A DNA stretch of 64,000 bases from Gigantopelta aegis (lineage: Eukaryota > Mollusca > Gastropoda > Neomphalida > Peltospiridae), in assembly GCF_016097555.1 (NCBI RefSeq), contig NC_054706.1, forward strand, positions 52,363,590 through 52,427,589, given 5' to 3'. Numbering within the stretch: position 1 is the first letter of the stretch; every line of letters begins with the position of its first letter. The translations under genes were made by a program, and so were the position numbers. The notes under the pieces were generated by a model. The model was not told where the DNA came from. It saw nothing but the letters and a program-made list of their open reading frames with translations, and did no database searches. This document shows positions 48,001-58,040 of the stretch, piece after piece.

Positions 48001-49171
48001 TTATATACATGCTATATTATTTACGTTTTTAATGATTAATACACTTCCACCAACTTTGATATGAATCAACAATCTTTAAATGAGGTTGTATTATTCGACA
48101 TCCTGGTTTTGCTTTCACAAAATGTACTGAAAAGGTAATAAATACTGAAAATGCACCCAGATGCAATGCCTTCACATGTTATTATTGTGAGTTTCACTCC
48201 CTTAATGGCGGACCGAATCACGTGATTCTAAACATTGCCGCGCACAGTACTTTGACGTCACTGGCCAATAAACCCGTCTATACAGCTACGTGAGTTACTA
48301 TAATATTTAGGATGCAGATTTATTGTTGCGTGACACATGTATGCTGTTGTCTGAAGTAAATTATTCTTTATATATCGTGCTTACTTGACCTTACCAAAAG
48401 CATACTGTGGTTTTTGTCATGGCTCTGGAAAGAAGGAAATAGTTTATTTAACGACGCACTCAACACATTTTATTTACGGTTATATGGCGTCGGACATATG
48501 GTTAAGGACCACACATATATTGAGGGAGGAAACCCGCTGACGCCACTTCATGGGCTACTCTTTTTGACTATATGCACCATCCCATAGACAGGATAGCACA
48601 TACCACAGCCATTGATGTACCAATCGTGGTGCACTGGCTGGAGCGAGAAATAGCCCAATGGGCCCACCGACGGGGATCGATCCCAAACCGACCGCGCATC
48701 AAGCGAGCGCTTTACCACTGGGCTACGTCTCGCCCACGTATGGCTCAGGGTTCATGAATATATTGTAATTCATAATTCACGACCGGCCTTGGTGGCGTCG
48801 TGGTTAGGCCATCGGTCAACAGGCTGGTAGGTACTGGGTTCGGATCCCAGTCGAGGCTTGGGATTTTTAATCCAGATACCGACTCCAAACCCCGAAAGAG
48901 TGCTCCGCAAGGCTCCATGGGTAGGTGTAAACCACTTGCACCGACCAGTGATCCATAACTGGTTCAACAAAGGCCATGGTTTGTGCTATCCTGCCTGTGG
49001 GAAGCGCAAATAAAAGATCCCTTGCTGTTAATCGGAAAGAGTAGCCCATGAAGTGGCGACAGCGGGTTTCCTCTCAAAATCTAACGCCATATAACCGTAA
49101 ATAAAATGTGTTGAGTGCGTTGTTAAATAAAACATTTTTCTTTCTTTCTTTCATAATTTACACTCCTCCCC

Positions 49172-49210
<39 letters not shown>

Positions 49211-52200
49211 TGGCATATACATAAGATAGTGGAATAGACGTAATTAAGAAGGTGATTTTTTTTTTTTAATGGTGTTTAAAAAAATCTGTAGTAATGTTGC
49301 CCAAGTTTTTAAGTACAAAAATAGTTAAATAATTCATGTGAAAGTCCATATATTTTTTTTTTTTTTTGGCAGAAGTCAGAACAGTTACGCGTGGCCCTAA
49401 AAACCAAAATCGCCATTCAAGAACATTTGGAGCATTATACCAAAAAGCGTTGGAAGATGCCAGCAAATTGAGGAACCAGTAATGCATTATATTCGTCTTC
49501 TTACACACACCCGTTGATGAGACCATCATTCGTTATTTTTGATAACTCCTAGGTTATGACCAGGTCGCCAGTGTCATGCCATGGAAAACACTATCGAAAT
49601 GGATCACTAAGTAACATACAAGTTAACTTGAAATTGACTTGCCTGTGACGTATTATAAGTAAACTATAAGCGCTAGGACCGTAAATATGTTTTAAATGTA
49701 TTAAAAGTTTGGGGGTTTTTGAAGATGCATGTATGTAATAAATAGAATACTACATTCGTGTTCGTTAGATACCATTTATCTTACGAATTATTTTAAAACG
49801 TATCTAACGAACGAAAGTAAGTTTCCATCAAGATGTGTGTGTATATTATCTTCAGACTGGGGGGAAGTGGGAGGGGGCAGTGCCGATTGGCAAGCGATGA
49901 GCCATTAATGGCTTCATCGATGGCCCACTGTCATTTTGAGCGGGCAGTCCACGTTGGCTCATTGGTGGCTAATCACTGGTGTTGTCTAATTAATAGCTCA
50001 GTATGTTGCTCTTTATAGCGTTGGTACGACAGTAAAGTCCGACTTAGCTGTTCCGACCAAAATCAACGTTCGACAAACGTGCCAACGCCGTCTAGGTATA
50101 GCCTACATATAATATAATAAAGTAAAGTTTGTTTTGTTTAACGACAGCACTAGAGCACATTGATTTATTAATGATGACAAACATTTGGTAATTTTAACAG
50201 ACCAATATTCTTCAGAAAACCCCCCCGCTACAATGGGTTTCTGTATGCACTTTCCCACAGACAGGACAACACATACCATGGGTATCTAATAAGATCCAAC
50301 CCTGTTCAGACAGGATCCATTATTCGACCTTGTTGGATATTAAACCTATTGAAAACAACCACATTTACAACGAGTCAATTACTGATTTTTTATTTTTTTT
50401 TACAATTGAACACAATAGTTCTATCTAAAACGCGTTTGACCAAAGCCATGCAACCCGGGAAGGTGTAGTAGCGTTACAATACCGGATGACGTTGTTTTTG
50501 GTGCTATATAGAACTTGCTGGAGACACATGTTTGATGGATGGCATTATTGTCAAGAGAAAGAGACCACTGGGCAGAACAGAGGTGTTGATCCAGACAACG
50601 GACTCCATGGAAACACTGACCACACACGTACACCTGCACTCGGAAATTTTGGCGACAAAACCATTTACGCAGTTGGAGCTCTTTTCATGAAAAGTTCCAT
50701 GAGAGAATGGAATAATGTGTGTTTACAAGTTGTGCACTGGCGTAGCTGGGGTTTCCAAATATGTGTACCCAATGCTGGGTCAATAACATGTGAAGCTCGT
50801 TGGACGATGGCGAGGAGCGCTTAAGAGTCCCAGTGGCGGATCAAGAAAATCAATTTTGAGGGGTGGGGTGAGTGGGCTGAATGCCAAGGGAACATAGGGG
50901 GAGTTTTGGAGGGTGATCGTAAAAAAAATGAAAATTAATATATAATAAAATTATAACTGTCGCAAAATTTAGGGGGAGGACGGGCCCCTGCCCCCCCCCC
51001 CCCCAGATCCTCCTCTGAGTCCCCTTAAGACTCTACTCACACCCAACGTGAAATTAAAAAAATTAGATGTGTTGAGAAGCAGTTTCCAGCATTATACGAA
51101 TAGAGTTTTAAAAAAAACCCAGCAACACACAAACCCCCCAAAAACAAACACAAACGACACCACTAGAGCACATTGATTTATTAATCATCGGCTATTGGAT
51201 GTCAAACATTTGGTAATTCCGACAGTCTTAGAAAGAAAAGCCGCTACATGTTTTCTATTAGTAGCAAGGGATGTTTTATATACACCATCCCACAGACATG
51301 ATAGCACATACCACGGCCTTTAATACCAGTTGTAGTGAACTGGCTGAAACTTGAAATAACCCATCTTGTCCACCGACGGGGATCGATTCCAAACCGACGG
51401 CACATCAAGTGAACGCTTTATCATTGGGCTACGCCTCACCCCCACAAACAAAAAACACAATAAACAACAAATAACCACTTTGTAAACGTATTTTAAAATA
51501 GCGTTATGTATTTATATTTATATTTATATTTATAATGGCAGCAGTAGACTCATTTGAGCAGCGAGTTCCATGGATGAAGCTTCACTGTCAGCATTGCCTG
51601 TCTGTGGGAAAGTTCACATAAAAGATCCCTTGCTGCATTAAAAAAAAAAATGAAGCGGGTTTCCTCTAATGACTACGTATTAGTATTACCAAATGTTTGA
51701 CATCCAATAGCCGATGATTAATTAATCAATGTGCTCTAGTGGTGTCGTTAAACAAAACAAACTTTTTAACTTCGATATGTAATTTTAGTCATCACAAAGG
51801 ATCCGTATGTCATAAACACGTTACCATGATAGCAAACTCTGGATAATCCAATCACCAATTTTCAAATGTATAATACATGTATTTCAAGCATTTCAAATAT
51901 CTACCAGAAATTCACAGAACACTAGAATTTATGTTACATTCTATCAGTTTGCTAATCATAAGACCTACACGGATTAATGCCACATTCTTAATACTATATA
52001 CATTGTAATTCATTTGCACAATATTTCCCCCGTTTTTAATCAAAATGTTTATAAATATTTTGGTTGGGTGGCTGGAGAATAATTACATTGTAGGCCCCTA
52101 TAGATATATATTATTTTGTATAAGCCTTTTAGGGATACATTTTTGTTAGGGGATGGATGGGCCTTAGTGTAAATTATTTACATATAAATCATTCTCTTAA

Positions 52201-52241
52201 TTAAAACCAGCCTACTTACCTTTAGAACCTCCACAACCCAT
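44910..52241 (-). CDS. two-exon gene for a 60-residue Gly/Lys/His/Cys-rich protein with MGCGGSK N terminus
   Basis: Exon 1 (52220-52241) encodes MGCGGSK plus one base and ends at a perfect donor AAAG|GTAAGT. Exon 2 (44910-45070) follows a TTTTAAACAG acceptor, completes a Gly codon and runs in frame to TAA. The joined product is 60 residues. Residues 8-27 are Gly-rich with two Cys; 32-50 form a basic His cluster (GHKGHHGKKKHHGKRRG); the end is SHSCSDSD. Gly2-Cys3 after Met fits N-myristoylation plus palmitoylation, so peripheral membrane location is inferred. The His/Cys content could bind metal. I do not recognise a family. The 7.15-kb intron is full of repeats. The in-frame junction, codon bias to Gly/Lys and strong splice signals argue for a real gene. 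Confidence 0.72.
45335..45550 (-). mobile_element. SINE core plus tail 1, head lost
   Basis: Tail 1 (GGAAATGTTTTATTTAATGA, then CACTCAACAC) and the core are present; the sequence stops at GTTGTGGAGCACTCG before the head. Confidence 0.85.
46840..46995. repeat. AT-only low-complexity block (AATAAT-like)
   Basis: About 150 bp consisting almost wholly of A and T, with repeated AATAATAAT/TTATTATT motifs, inside the long-TIR element. Confidence 0.85.
47085..47777. mobile_element. TA-flanked element with CCGTATACGCAAATAT termini, nested
   Basis: The left end CCGTATACGCAAATATTTTC and the right end GCGAACATATTTGCGTATACGG are inverted repeats with TA on both sides. Both ends carry several subterminal TTCGCG motifs. 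A 164-codon plus-strand frame (47170-47664) lies inside but resembles no transposase. Confidence 0.85.
48429..48739 (-). mobile_element. full-length SINE, head A plus core plus tail 1
   Basis: The minus strand reads from GGGCGAGACGTAGCCCAGTG and GGGATCGATCCCCGTCGG to tail 1. The flanks ATGGCTCTGG and ATGGCTCAGG form a 10-bp duplication with one mismatch. Confidence 0.92.
48781..49149 (+). mobile_element. full-length SINE, head B plus core plus tail 1
   Basis: The head GACCGGCCTTGGTGGCGTCG with B-box TGGGTTCGGATCCCAGTC, the core and tail 1 are present, with a short deletion before AACGCCATATAACC. The 3' end is (TTTC)n. A 12-bp duplication (TTCATAATTCAC / TTCATAATTTAC) flanks it. It lies tail-away from the SINE just to its left. 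Confidence 0.93.
49174..49207. repeat. (CA)n microsatellite
   Basis: About 16 CA units just after the SINE at 48781-49149. Confidence 0.95.
49208..50121. other. intron DNA of the MGCGGSK gene, nothing recognised
   Basis: T runs near 49258 and 49352, and a moderately GC-rich patch at 49855-49985. No exon or repeat boundary was recognised. Confidence 0.45.
50122..50282 (-). mobile_element. SINE tail 2 plus partial core
   Basis: GTTTGTTTTGTTTAACGACA, then CACTAGAGCACATTGATTTA marks tail 2 read from its 3' end. The copy is truncated within the core after CACATACCATGGG. Confidence 0.8.
50831..51017. mobile_element. G/C-run MITE with 5-bp target duplication
   Basis: The left end CAGTGGCGGATCAAG and the right end (reverse complement CAGAGGAGGATCTGG) are inverted repeats. 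AGTCC flanks both exactly (50826-50830 and 51018-51022). A C run sits near the right end. Third member of the group with 546-695 and 44167-44354. Confidence 0.75.
51147..51444 (-). mobile_element. SINE, head A plus core plus tail 2
   Basis: The minus strand reads from GGGGGTGAGGCGTAGCCCAA and GGAATCGATCCCCGTCGG through the core to tail 2. A-rich flanks ACAAACACAAAC and ACAAACAAAAAAC may be the target duplication. Confidence 0.88.
51590..51772 (+). mobile_element. 5'-truncated SINE, tail 2
   Basis: It begins in the core (GCCTGTCTGTGGGAAAGTTC) and ends with tail 2 (TTTGACATCCAATAGCCGAT, then GGTGTCGTTAAACAAAACAA). The next 75 bp resemble the right end of TTAA MITE family 2, so it probably inserted into one. 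Confidence 0.85.
51773..52219. other. 5' end of the MGCGGSK intron with a MITE remnant
   Basis: The first part (GATATGTAATTTTAGTCATC, then GATAGCAAACTCTGGA) resembles TTAA MITE family 2 without a clean terminus. The rest is AT-rich and unremarkable. Confidence 0.45.
52220..52241 (-). CDS. MGCGGSK-protein exon 1 (22 coding bases)
   Basis: ATGGGTTGTGGAGGTTCTAA then AG, followed by GTAAGT. The ATG context (ATAAAATGG) is favourable. The exon is too short to show in length-filtered ORF lists; the match of its phase and composition to exon 2 supports it. Confidence 0.7.
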
Positions 52242-52311
52242 TTTTATGTCTTCTTCGTTCACCTCGGATATTCTTAAGTGATTAAGGTGGACAAATATCA
52301 ACTGGTGACGG

Positions 52312-52317
52312 CACGTG
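52312..52317. promoter_or_regulatory. palindromic E-box CACGTG upstream of the MGCGGSK gene
   Basis: CACGTG lies 71 bp upstream of the ATG, next to a TGACGT half-site (CRE-like). No TATA box is obvious. A promoter element is possible but unproven. Confidence 0.3.
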
Positions 52318-52645
52318 TGACGTTGATGTTAATTTAATACATTCAAGTTTATGCTGTCTGTTCACTCCCAGACTTGCGCCAATGATGTTTGTGTGAAGAA
52401 CTTCGCTAACGTATTGTGAGCTCCATTTGGTGCATAAAGCACCGTTGTCATGTACATAGCTGTAACTGACAACAAATATGACCTTGAATAAAAATCAGAG
52501 TACGTCAACGCCCTTACAGGACAATTAAACATGTATTGGTTAGCCCAAAGGACATTCAATGAGCAATAAATTTTGGCTTTATTTAGAGCTGCTAGTGGTT
52601 ACAGTTGGCAAACAGGGTTAGAAGTATTTGCAGACTGGTAGATAG

Positions 52646-52648
<3 letters not shown>

Positions 52649-52734
<86 letters not shown>

Positions 52735-52834
52735 TACAGACAGACAGAGAGAGAGAGGAGAGAGAGAGGGATACAGAGAGAGAGAGAGAGGGAGACAAAC
52801 AGACAGAGAGAGAGAGAGAGAGAGAGAGGGATAC

Positions 52835-52880
<46 letters not shown>
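52649..52880. repeat. (GA)n microsatellite with GGGATACAGACA interruptions
   Basis: About 230 bp of GA dinucleotides interrupted by several GGATACAGA motifs. The long Ser-Leu frame on the minus strand is an artefact. Confidence 0.95.
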
Positions 52881-52887
<7 letters not shown>

Positions 52888-54118
52888 GTAAATGTTTTAC
52901 TCGTTGCCCGACTAATCTTTGCAGATGGTTTAACAGATTAGTCTCCAACCACCCGTGTGATGTCTATTTACGGCCTACGCAATCTTTCACACCTTACTTT
53001 TCGGTACTTCATGGAGACAAAAGAAAGGAATATTTGTTTAACGTCTCCCCAAGTACATTGTAGACGTTACAGGTATTTGATATCTAACGTTGTTATTTCG
53101 ATACTTCGTCATTAAAACGAACATTCCATTAGTTGACAAACTACAGTTTAAACGTTCAGGCAAGGGGAGGGTGTTGGGGGTGCGCCCCATCCCAAATTCG
53201 AAGTGCCTCGAAATGACCATTGATTGTTCAGCAGATGAAAGAAGGAAGGATGGAAATGTTTTATTTAACGACGCACTCAACATATTTTATTTACGGTTAT
53301 ATGGTCAGCAGATGAATACAATGCATTTATTGGATGTTAGTGAGGAACATGTAACTGGCTAGCTTGATATTTCTGTGGAATATTACCATGTACATAATAT
53401 ATATTAGTGTACGTTACATTCCATGCCATCCCTCAATGCTGCAGATGCCTTTTAAAAATGTTACACCCCCTTCCTAGAAAAATACTGCATTCGCGCTTCA
53501 CATTGCTATTAGGCCACTTGTATTTGGTATTAAAGCCGCTGGCCCTAGTTTACAAAATACTTACCTTTTTGGTTTAAATTTGAGCTAAATACCAGGACGA
53601 CCGGAAACATGCTGGATATGCCGTAATTAATAATGTAATGTTAATGTTTGATGGATTGACCGATTGATAGAAACATTTTATTGCATAAACACACACCCAC
53701 ACACCCACACACACACCACCACCACCGCCACATTTCTGTGATCGGACTAGAACCACCTAGATCTCGTATTACCCCACTGTGCCTCAGATGAGCGCTCTAC
53801 CACTAAGCTATACCCGCCTCTGTTATAATGACATTACGTCACGCCATTGTCCGCCGCTTGCAAACGAAGTTTGTTTTACAGAACCATCAACATCGGTCTA
53901 AAAATAAACACGTGTGCGTGTGTACTGTCCATGTGCGTGCGTGTGTGTATGTGTTGTTTACAAATGTACTGAGGTGTTTTTAAACAATGATCCTTTTTCT
54001 TCTCGTATTCGATTTGAAACAAGAACAAAACACTTGCATGGTATCACTAAACGTCTGAATTGGACATGGGCGGTGATGAGTGTGGGTGGGTGGGTGAGAT
54101 GAAAGCAACGTCAAGAAA
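52881..54118. other. intergenic DNA with SINE scraps
   Basis: A tail-1 fragment (GGAAATGTTTTATTTAACGA, then CACTCAACAT) lies at 53243-53305 (-). CA-rich patches occur at 53690-53725 and GT-rich at 53918-53955. No gene was found. Confidence 0.55.
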
Positions 54119-54348
54119 AGTTTTTTTTGTGAACGACACCACTAGAGCACGTTGATTTATTAATCATCGGCTATTGGATGTCAAACATTTGGTAGTCTTA
54201 GATAGGATACCCGCTACATTTTCCTATTAGAAGCAAGGGATCTTTTATATGCACCATCCCACAGACAGGATAGCACATAAAACAACCTCTGATATACCAG
54301 TGCACTGGATGGAGCGACAAATAGGCCAATGAGCCCTCCGACGGGGTC
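54119..54348 (-). mobile_element. SINE, core plus tail 2, head mostly lost
   Basis: Tail 2 (CACTAGAGCACGTTGATTTA, then GGCTATTGGATGTCAAACAT) and core are clear. The head is cut after CCTCCGACGGGG. Confidence 0.85.
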
Positions 54349-54766
54349 AACGTTAACAATGATCGATCTAAGAGAAGGATTTATGTTTTGTTTATTTGAT
54401 TTTAATTTTTGTGTGTGTATGCGTGCGTGTGTTTTTAGTGTACGTATGTGTATATTTTTAATACAGCGGAATCCAGGCTAATGTCCTATTTTTAACAAAT
54501 CACTGATCTAGCTCGAGTGTCTTCCGACTCAAAACCATCAAAACATGTTTGATTTTGTAGTCTGCGTTTACTCCATTTCTTCATCTTCGGGTTCCGACTG
54601 GGGAACAAGAATGAGTCGGAATGACACTCAAAGTTTTAACTCTGCAACCGTTTTCCGCTTTCCAGCAAGCATACTCTACTGTCGCCATCTTTAGTCACAA
54701 TTAACTTGTATCGGAATGACTTGTTGATGTAGGCCTACCAATCGTGCGGAATTGATTGGTACGGGG
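54349..54766. other. possible degraded TIR element
   Basis: TACAGCGGAATCCAGGCTAA at 54474 resembles a Tc1/mariner-type terminus, and GACTC/GAGTCGGAATGACACTC motifs repeat in both orientations, but no matching right end was found. No gene. Confidence 0.3.
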
Positions 54767-54775
54767 AAACCCCGT

Positions 54776-55106
54776 TGAAAGAAAGAAAGAAATGTTTTAT
54801 TTAACAACGCACTCAACACATTTTATTTACGGTTATTTGGCGTCAGACATATGGTTAAGGACAACACAGATATTGAGAGAGGAAACCCGCTGTCGCCACT
54901 TCATGGGCTACTATTTTCGATTAGCAGCTAGGGATGTTTTATATGCACCATCCCACAGACAGGATAACACATACCACGGCCTTTGATATAACACTATTAA
55001 CAGTCGTGGTGCACTGGCTGGAACGAGAAATAGCCCAATGGGCCCACCGACGGGGATCGATCCCAGACCGATCGAGCGCTTTACCACTGGGCTACATCCC
55101 GCCCCT
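54776..55106 (-). mobile_element. full-length SINE, head A plus core plus tail 1
   Basis: The minus strand runs from GGGGCGGGATGTAGCCCAGT and GGGATCGATCCCCGTCGG to tail 1 with (CTTT)n. An exact 9-bp duplication AAACCCCGT flanks it (54767-54775 and 55107-55115). One of the best-preserved copies. Confidence 0.95.
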
Positions 55107-55255
55107 AAACCCCGTCGAGTTCATATCCTATAAGACTTCGCGCCTCAGGCGAGTGCTCTACCTACAAAGCTGATATTTTTTATGTACACAACACAAAACA
55201 TTCCAAGATAACTAAACGTACGATATGGGTAGCGGCTGTGATGAGTAAAATATAT

Positions 55256-55950
55256 CCTCCACTTTATAAATGTCAGAACCCTTTCTGGAAGTCAGAATAT
55301 GTGGCAATGACCGCTGTACAAGAACGCACTATAGTGGTCAAAACGTTGATATATGTGTTCTGACATCTAACTCATCCCACCCCTCCAAATACAATGTGTA
55401 AATATAAACAAAAATGCATATATCGTATGTATTCTCTACGTGGCGAATCATAGGCATATTTTAGTCCTCATCAGAACCCTTTCTGGAAATCAGTATATGA
55501 GGCAATGACCGCCATACAAAAAAGCACTATAGTGGTGAAAACATTGGTATACGTGTTCTGACATCTACTTCACACCACCCCACCCCTTCAACTTAAATGT
55601 GTACGCATAAACCAAAATGTATCTAGCGTATGTACAAAATGTATCTAGCGTGTGTACTCACTGCGTGGGCGAATCATGGACACATTTATTTTAGTCCTTG
55701 GCCCAAATATTTGGTAAATAAATGAAAAAATTATTTTGGGGCCGAATTCTCCCAGAACTATTTTTGACGAATGGCGAGTCATAAGTGGTCGAATAAACAC
55801 AGTTTTTGGTACATAACGGATAGGGATCACTCACAGAGGGTCTCCTCCACTCTATAAATATCAGAAGAACCCTTTCTGGAAGTCAGTATATGAGGCAATA
55901 ACCGCCATACGAGAAAGCATTATAGTGGTGAAAACACTGATATACGGGTC
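55256..55950. repeat. three long direct repeats
   Basis: Units starting near 55272, 55478 and 55862 share CAGAACCCTTTCTGGAAGTC, then AATGACCGCCATAC, CACTATAGTGGT and GTGTTCTGACATCTA. The first two also share the downstream AATGTGTA and GTATGTA segment. They are diverged, with the last unit separated by extra sequence. Confidence 0.75.
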
Positions 55951-56120
55951 ATTCTACAGAAAGTGTCACTTTTATGTCCCTGCACAATTTTTTATTTATA
56001 TATAGAAAACTAAATTTGTTGTCTTTAACGATACTTTATTAATAATATCATCCTGTCACAGCATGTTTTCTCTCTGGTAATCAGCTTTGATAAGAGATTT
56101 TATTCGAGATTAGTGTAAAA

Positions 56121-56733
56121 TGTCATTGGTGTCACCTGTCCCTAGCATAACACTATACATAACAAGCACTGTTAAAATATATAACAGAAGACATAACACT
56201 GAATACTTTTAATGTAATACGTACTGATGGCCGACTTACTCACTAAAGAAGGAATCTTGTAAATATGTTCCGCATTCAAAAGATGGTGGGCAATATAAGC
56301 TTGTCCCTGGAGTTTTATATCATTGGTGCTACTGTATACACTTATGAGAAAACAAAAGAAACTAAATGCTCTCAGTATGAAACATTCCATCGGTAGATAT
56401 CGGATATCAAACTTATTTGTCAAAAACATCAGACATATGAACAGTTGTGAATAGTTTTCTTTAAATGTCATGAATGCGTTGTCAAAATATAAAAGTAGTT
56501 TTGTTTACCGTCATTGGTGTTACGATCGTATTTATGTAATGGTTAATAATTTTAAGAAACCTTTTATATGTTATTGTAGACCTCGTATGTCTACAACATG
56601 CACTTTTTCAGTTTTTTCAACTGTTTCTTTAGAGAGCATGAATTAATTATGCACTTATTTGTCATTGGTGTTACCCGTCATTGGTGTTACCAGGTACTGA
56701 GCAACACCAATGACCATTAGTAACACCAATGGC
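56121..56733. repeat. cluster of TCATTGGTGTTAC motifs in both orientations
   Basis: Forward copies or near-copies occur at 56121, 56320, 56511, 56661 and 56677. Inverted copies (GTAACACCAATGAC-like) are at 56702 and 56720. TGTCCCT also recurs at 55977, 56138 and 56302. The arrangement resembles subterminal transposase-binding repeats, but the element ends are not clear. Confidence 0.6.
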
Positions 56734-57865
56734 AATGCGTTTGAATAAGAATTTTATTTATTTTTACAATTTTATTTATTTTCGAACTGTAACAAAACTT
56801 TAAACTTTAACAAAACAATGAACAAATTAAGATTATTTATCCACGTAAAGTGCCTAAATTATGCCCGGGAGTAATTCGTTTTCGGGGGTCTTACACGGTT
56901 TTTATTGGAGGCCTGGCGTTTTGTTGCAACGTGTTACAGACCCGGCACTTATTGGAGGAAATGCTGTAATGACGAACTAGCTGTCTGCCATGCAATAATC
57001 ACGAGTTAAACAGCAGACTACTTGTGCGGACAAATTTCCGGATTTTCGACAACCAAATGGGAATATAACTGTAATCGGAGGCCATATCTCGGGTGTGCAT
57101 GCAGGTTAATGAAGACCTGCGTACACTCGTTCTTGTGAACAACAGGTCTCAAATTTCAACCATAGAGATCCACATAGAGCAATTGTGCAACCTAAAACAC
57201 ATTGAACATTATTCATTATTAAAAACAAATACAAACGAAGGCTTCATTAACATGATTTATTTATATTTACGGTGCCAGTTTATGTCATATTCCTGACAAG
57301 CTGTGAATGCCAACAGATGTACAATACAAATTACGTAAAAAAGCAATAAAACTTCTATAAGAATTGTTATTTATTTATTTATTTTTTATTATTATAAAAA
57401 AAAAATTACATACTGAACTCCAATTGAAAACGCACCACCCAATTTTCACTCGTTATTTTTATCGCACATGTTAAATTGCTGTAAGACACACAATAACTCT
57501 TGAATACACTTGTTGGGTTATTTATTGCTACGAAATCGGTTAAAAGGTTGGGGTTTTTTCCTTCTTCTTTTGAGTTTTTAATGGGAGTTCATTATTCTTG
57601 ATTACAAGGCCAATGGCTTCTAATATTTCTGATGTATGACTGACCCAGGTACTATTGAAGACCCAGCTTCTATTATTTGGGACACGTTTGTTTAATGAAA
57701 ATAACAATACTTATGTACATTGATGTTACTCTTGTGTACAATAAAGGGCTTCAAATGTACTGGTAAACAGACTTGTGTTCAAGATTCCAGCATCTATTCA
57801 AGATTGGATTCTTCTCTCGTCAAAAAGAGAATTTGGGTAAAATTTATGCAGGTGCATATGGAAAG
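56734..57865. other. intergenic DNA, nothing recognised
   Basis: A short GC-richer patch (56860-57060) includes direct TTATTGGAGG motifs at about 56912 and 56950. The rest is AT-rich. No gene was found. Confidence 0.45.
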
Positions 57866-58040
57866 GAAAGGAATATTTATTTAACGACACCTCTGTACAT
57901 TAGAAATGATGGCTATTTGGTGTCAAACATTTGCTTATTTTGACAATGGTGTGAGTGAAAACATGCTGCCGTCACATAGGCCAAGTCGATATTACAAAAA
58001 ACAGCAAACTTTTTATACATACTTTCTCATCAACAGGAGT
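57866..58040 (-). mobile_element. SINE-like tail-E fragment
   Basis: AAAGGAATATTTATTTAACG, then ACACCTCTGTACATTAG and GGCTATTTGGTGTCAAACAT resemble tails 1 and 2 but form a third 3' module. The head is missing. Confidence 0.6.

Larger units (their letters stand above)
46123..48280. mobile_element. 2.2-kb transposon with ~230-bp inverted repeats, TA flanks
   Basis: The left arm starts TAGACGGGTTTTTCCG and the right arm, reverse-complemented, TAGACGGGTTTATTGGCC. The match continues through AAGGGAGTGAAATTCACA, ATAACATGTAACGGCATTGC and AACCTCATTTAAAGATTGT for about 240 bp. TA flanks both ends. The interior has an AT-rich block (46840-46995) and a nested element at 47085-47777. No transposase was found. 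Confidence 0.8.
45071..52219 (-). other. 7.15-kb intron of the MGCGGSK gene
   Basis: GT at the 52219 side and AG at the 45071 side. It contains SINEs at 45335-45550, 48429-48739, 48781-49149, 50122-50282, 51147-51444 and 51590-51772, the long-TIR element at 46123-48280 and the MITE at 50831-51017. Confidence 0.65.

Noticed and set aside
52592-52948. 118-codon Ser-Leu-rich ORF on the minus strand
   Set aside because: It is a translation of the (GA)n microsatellite.
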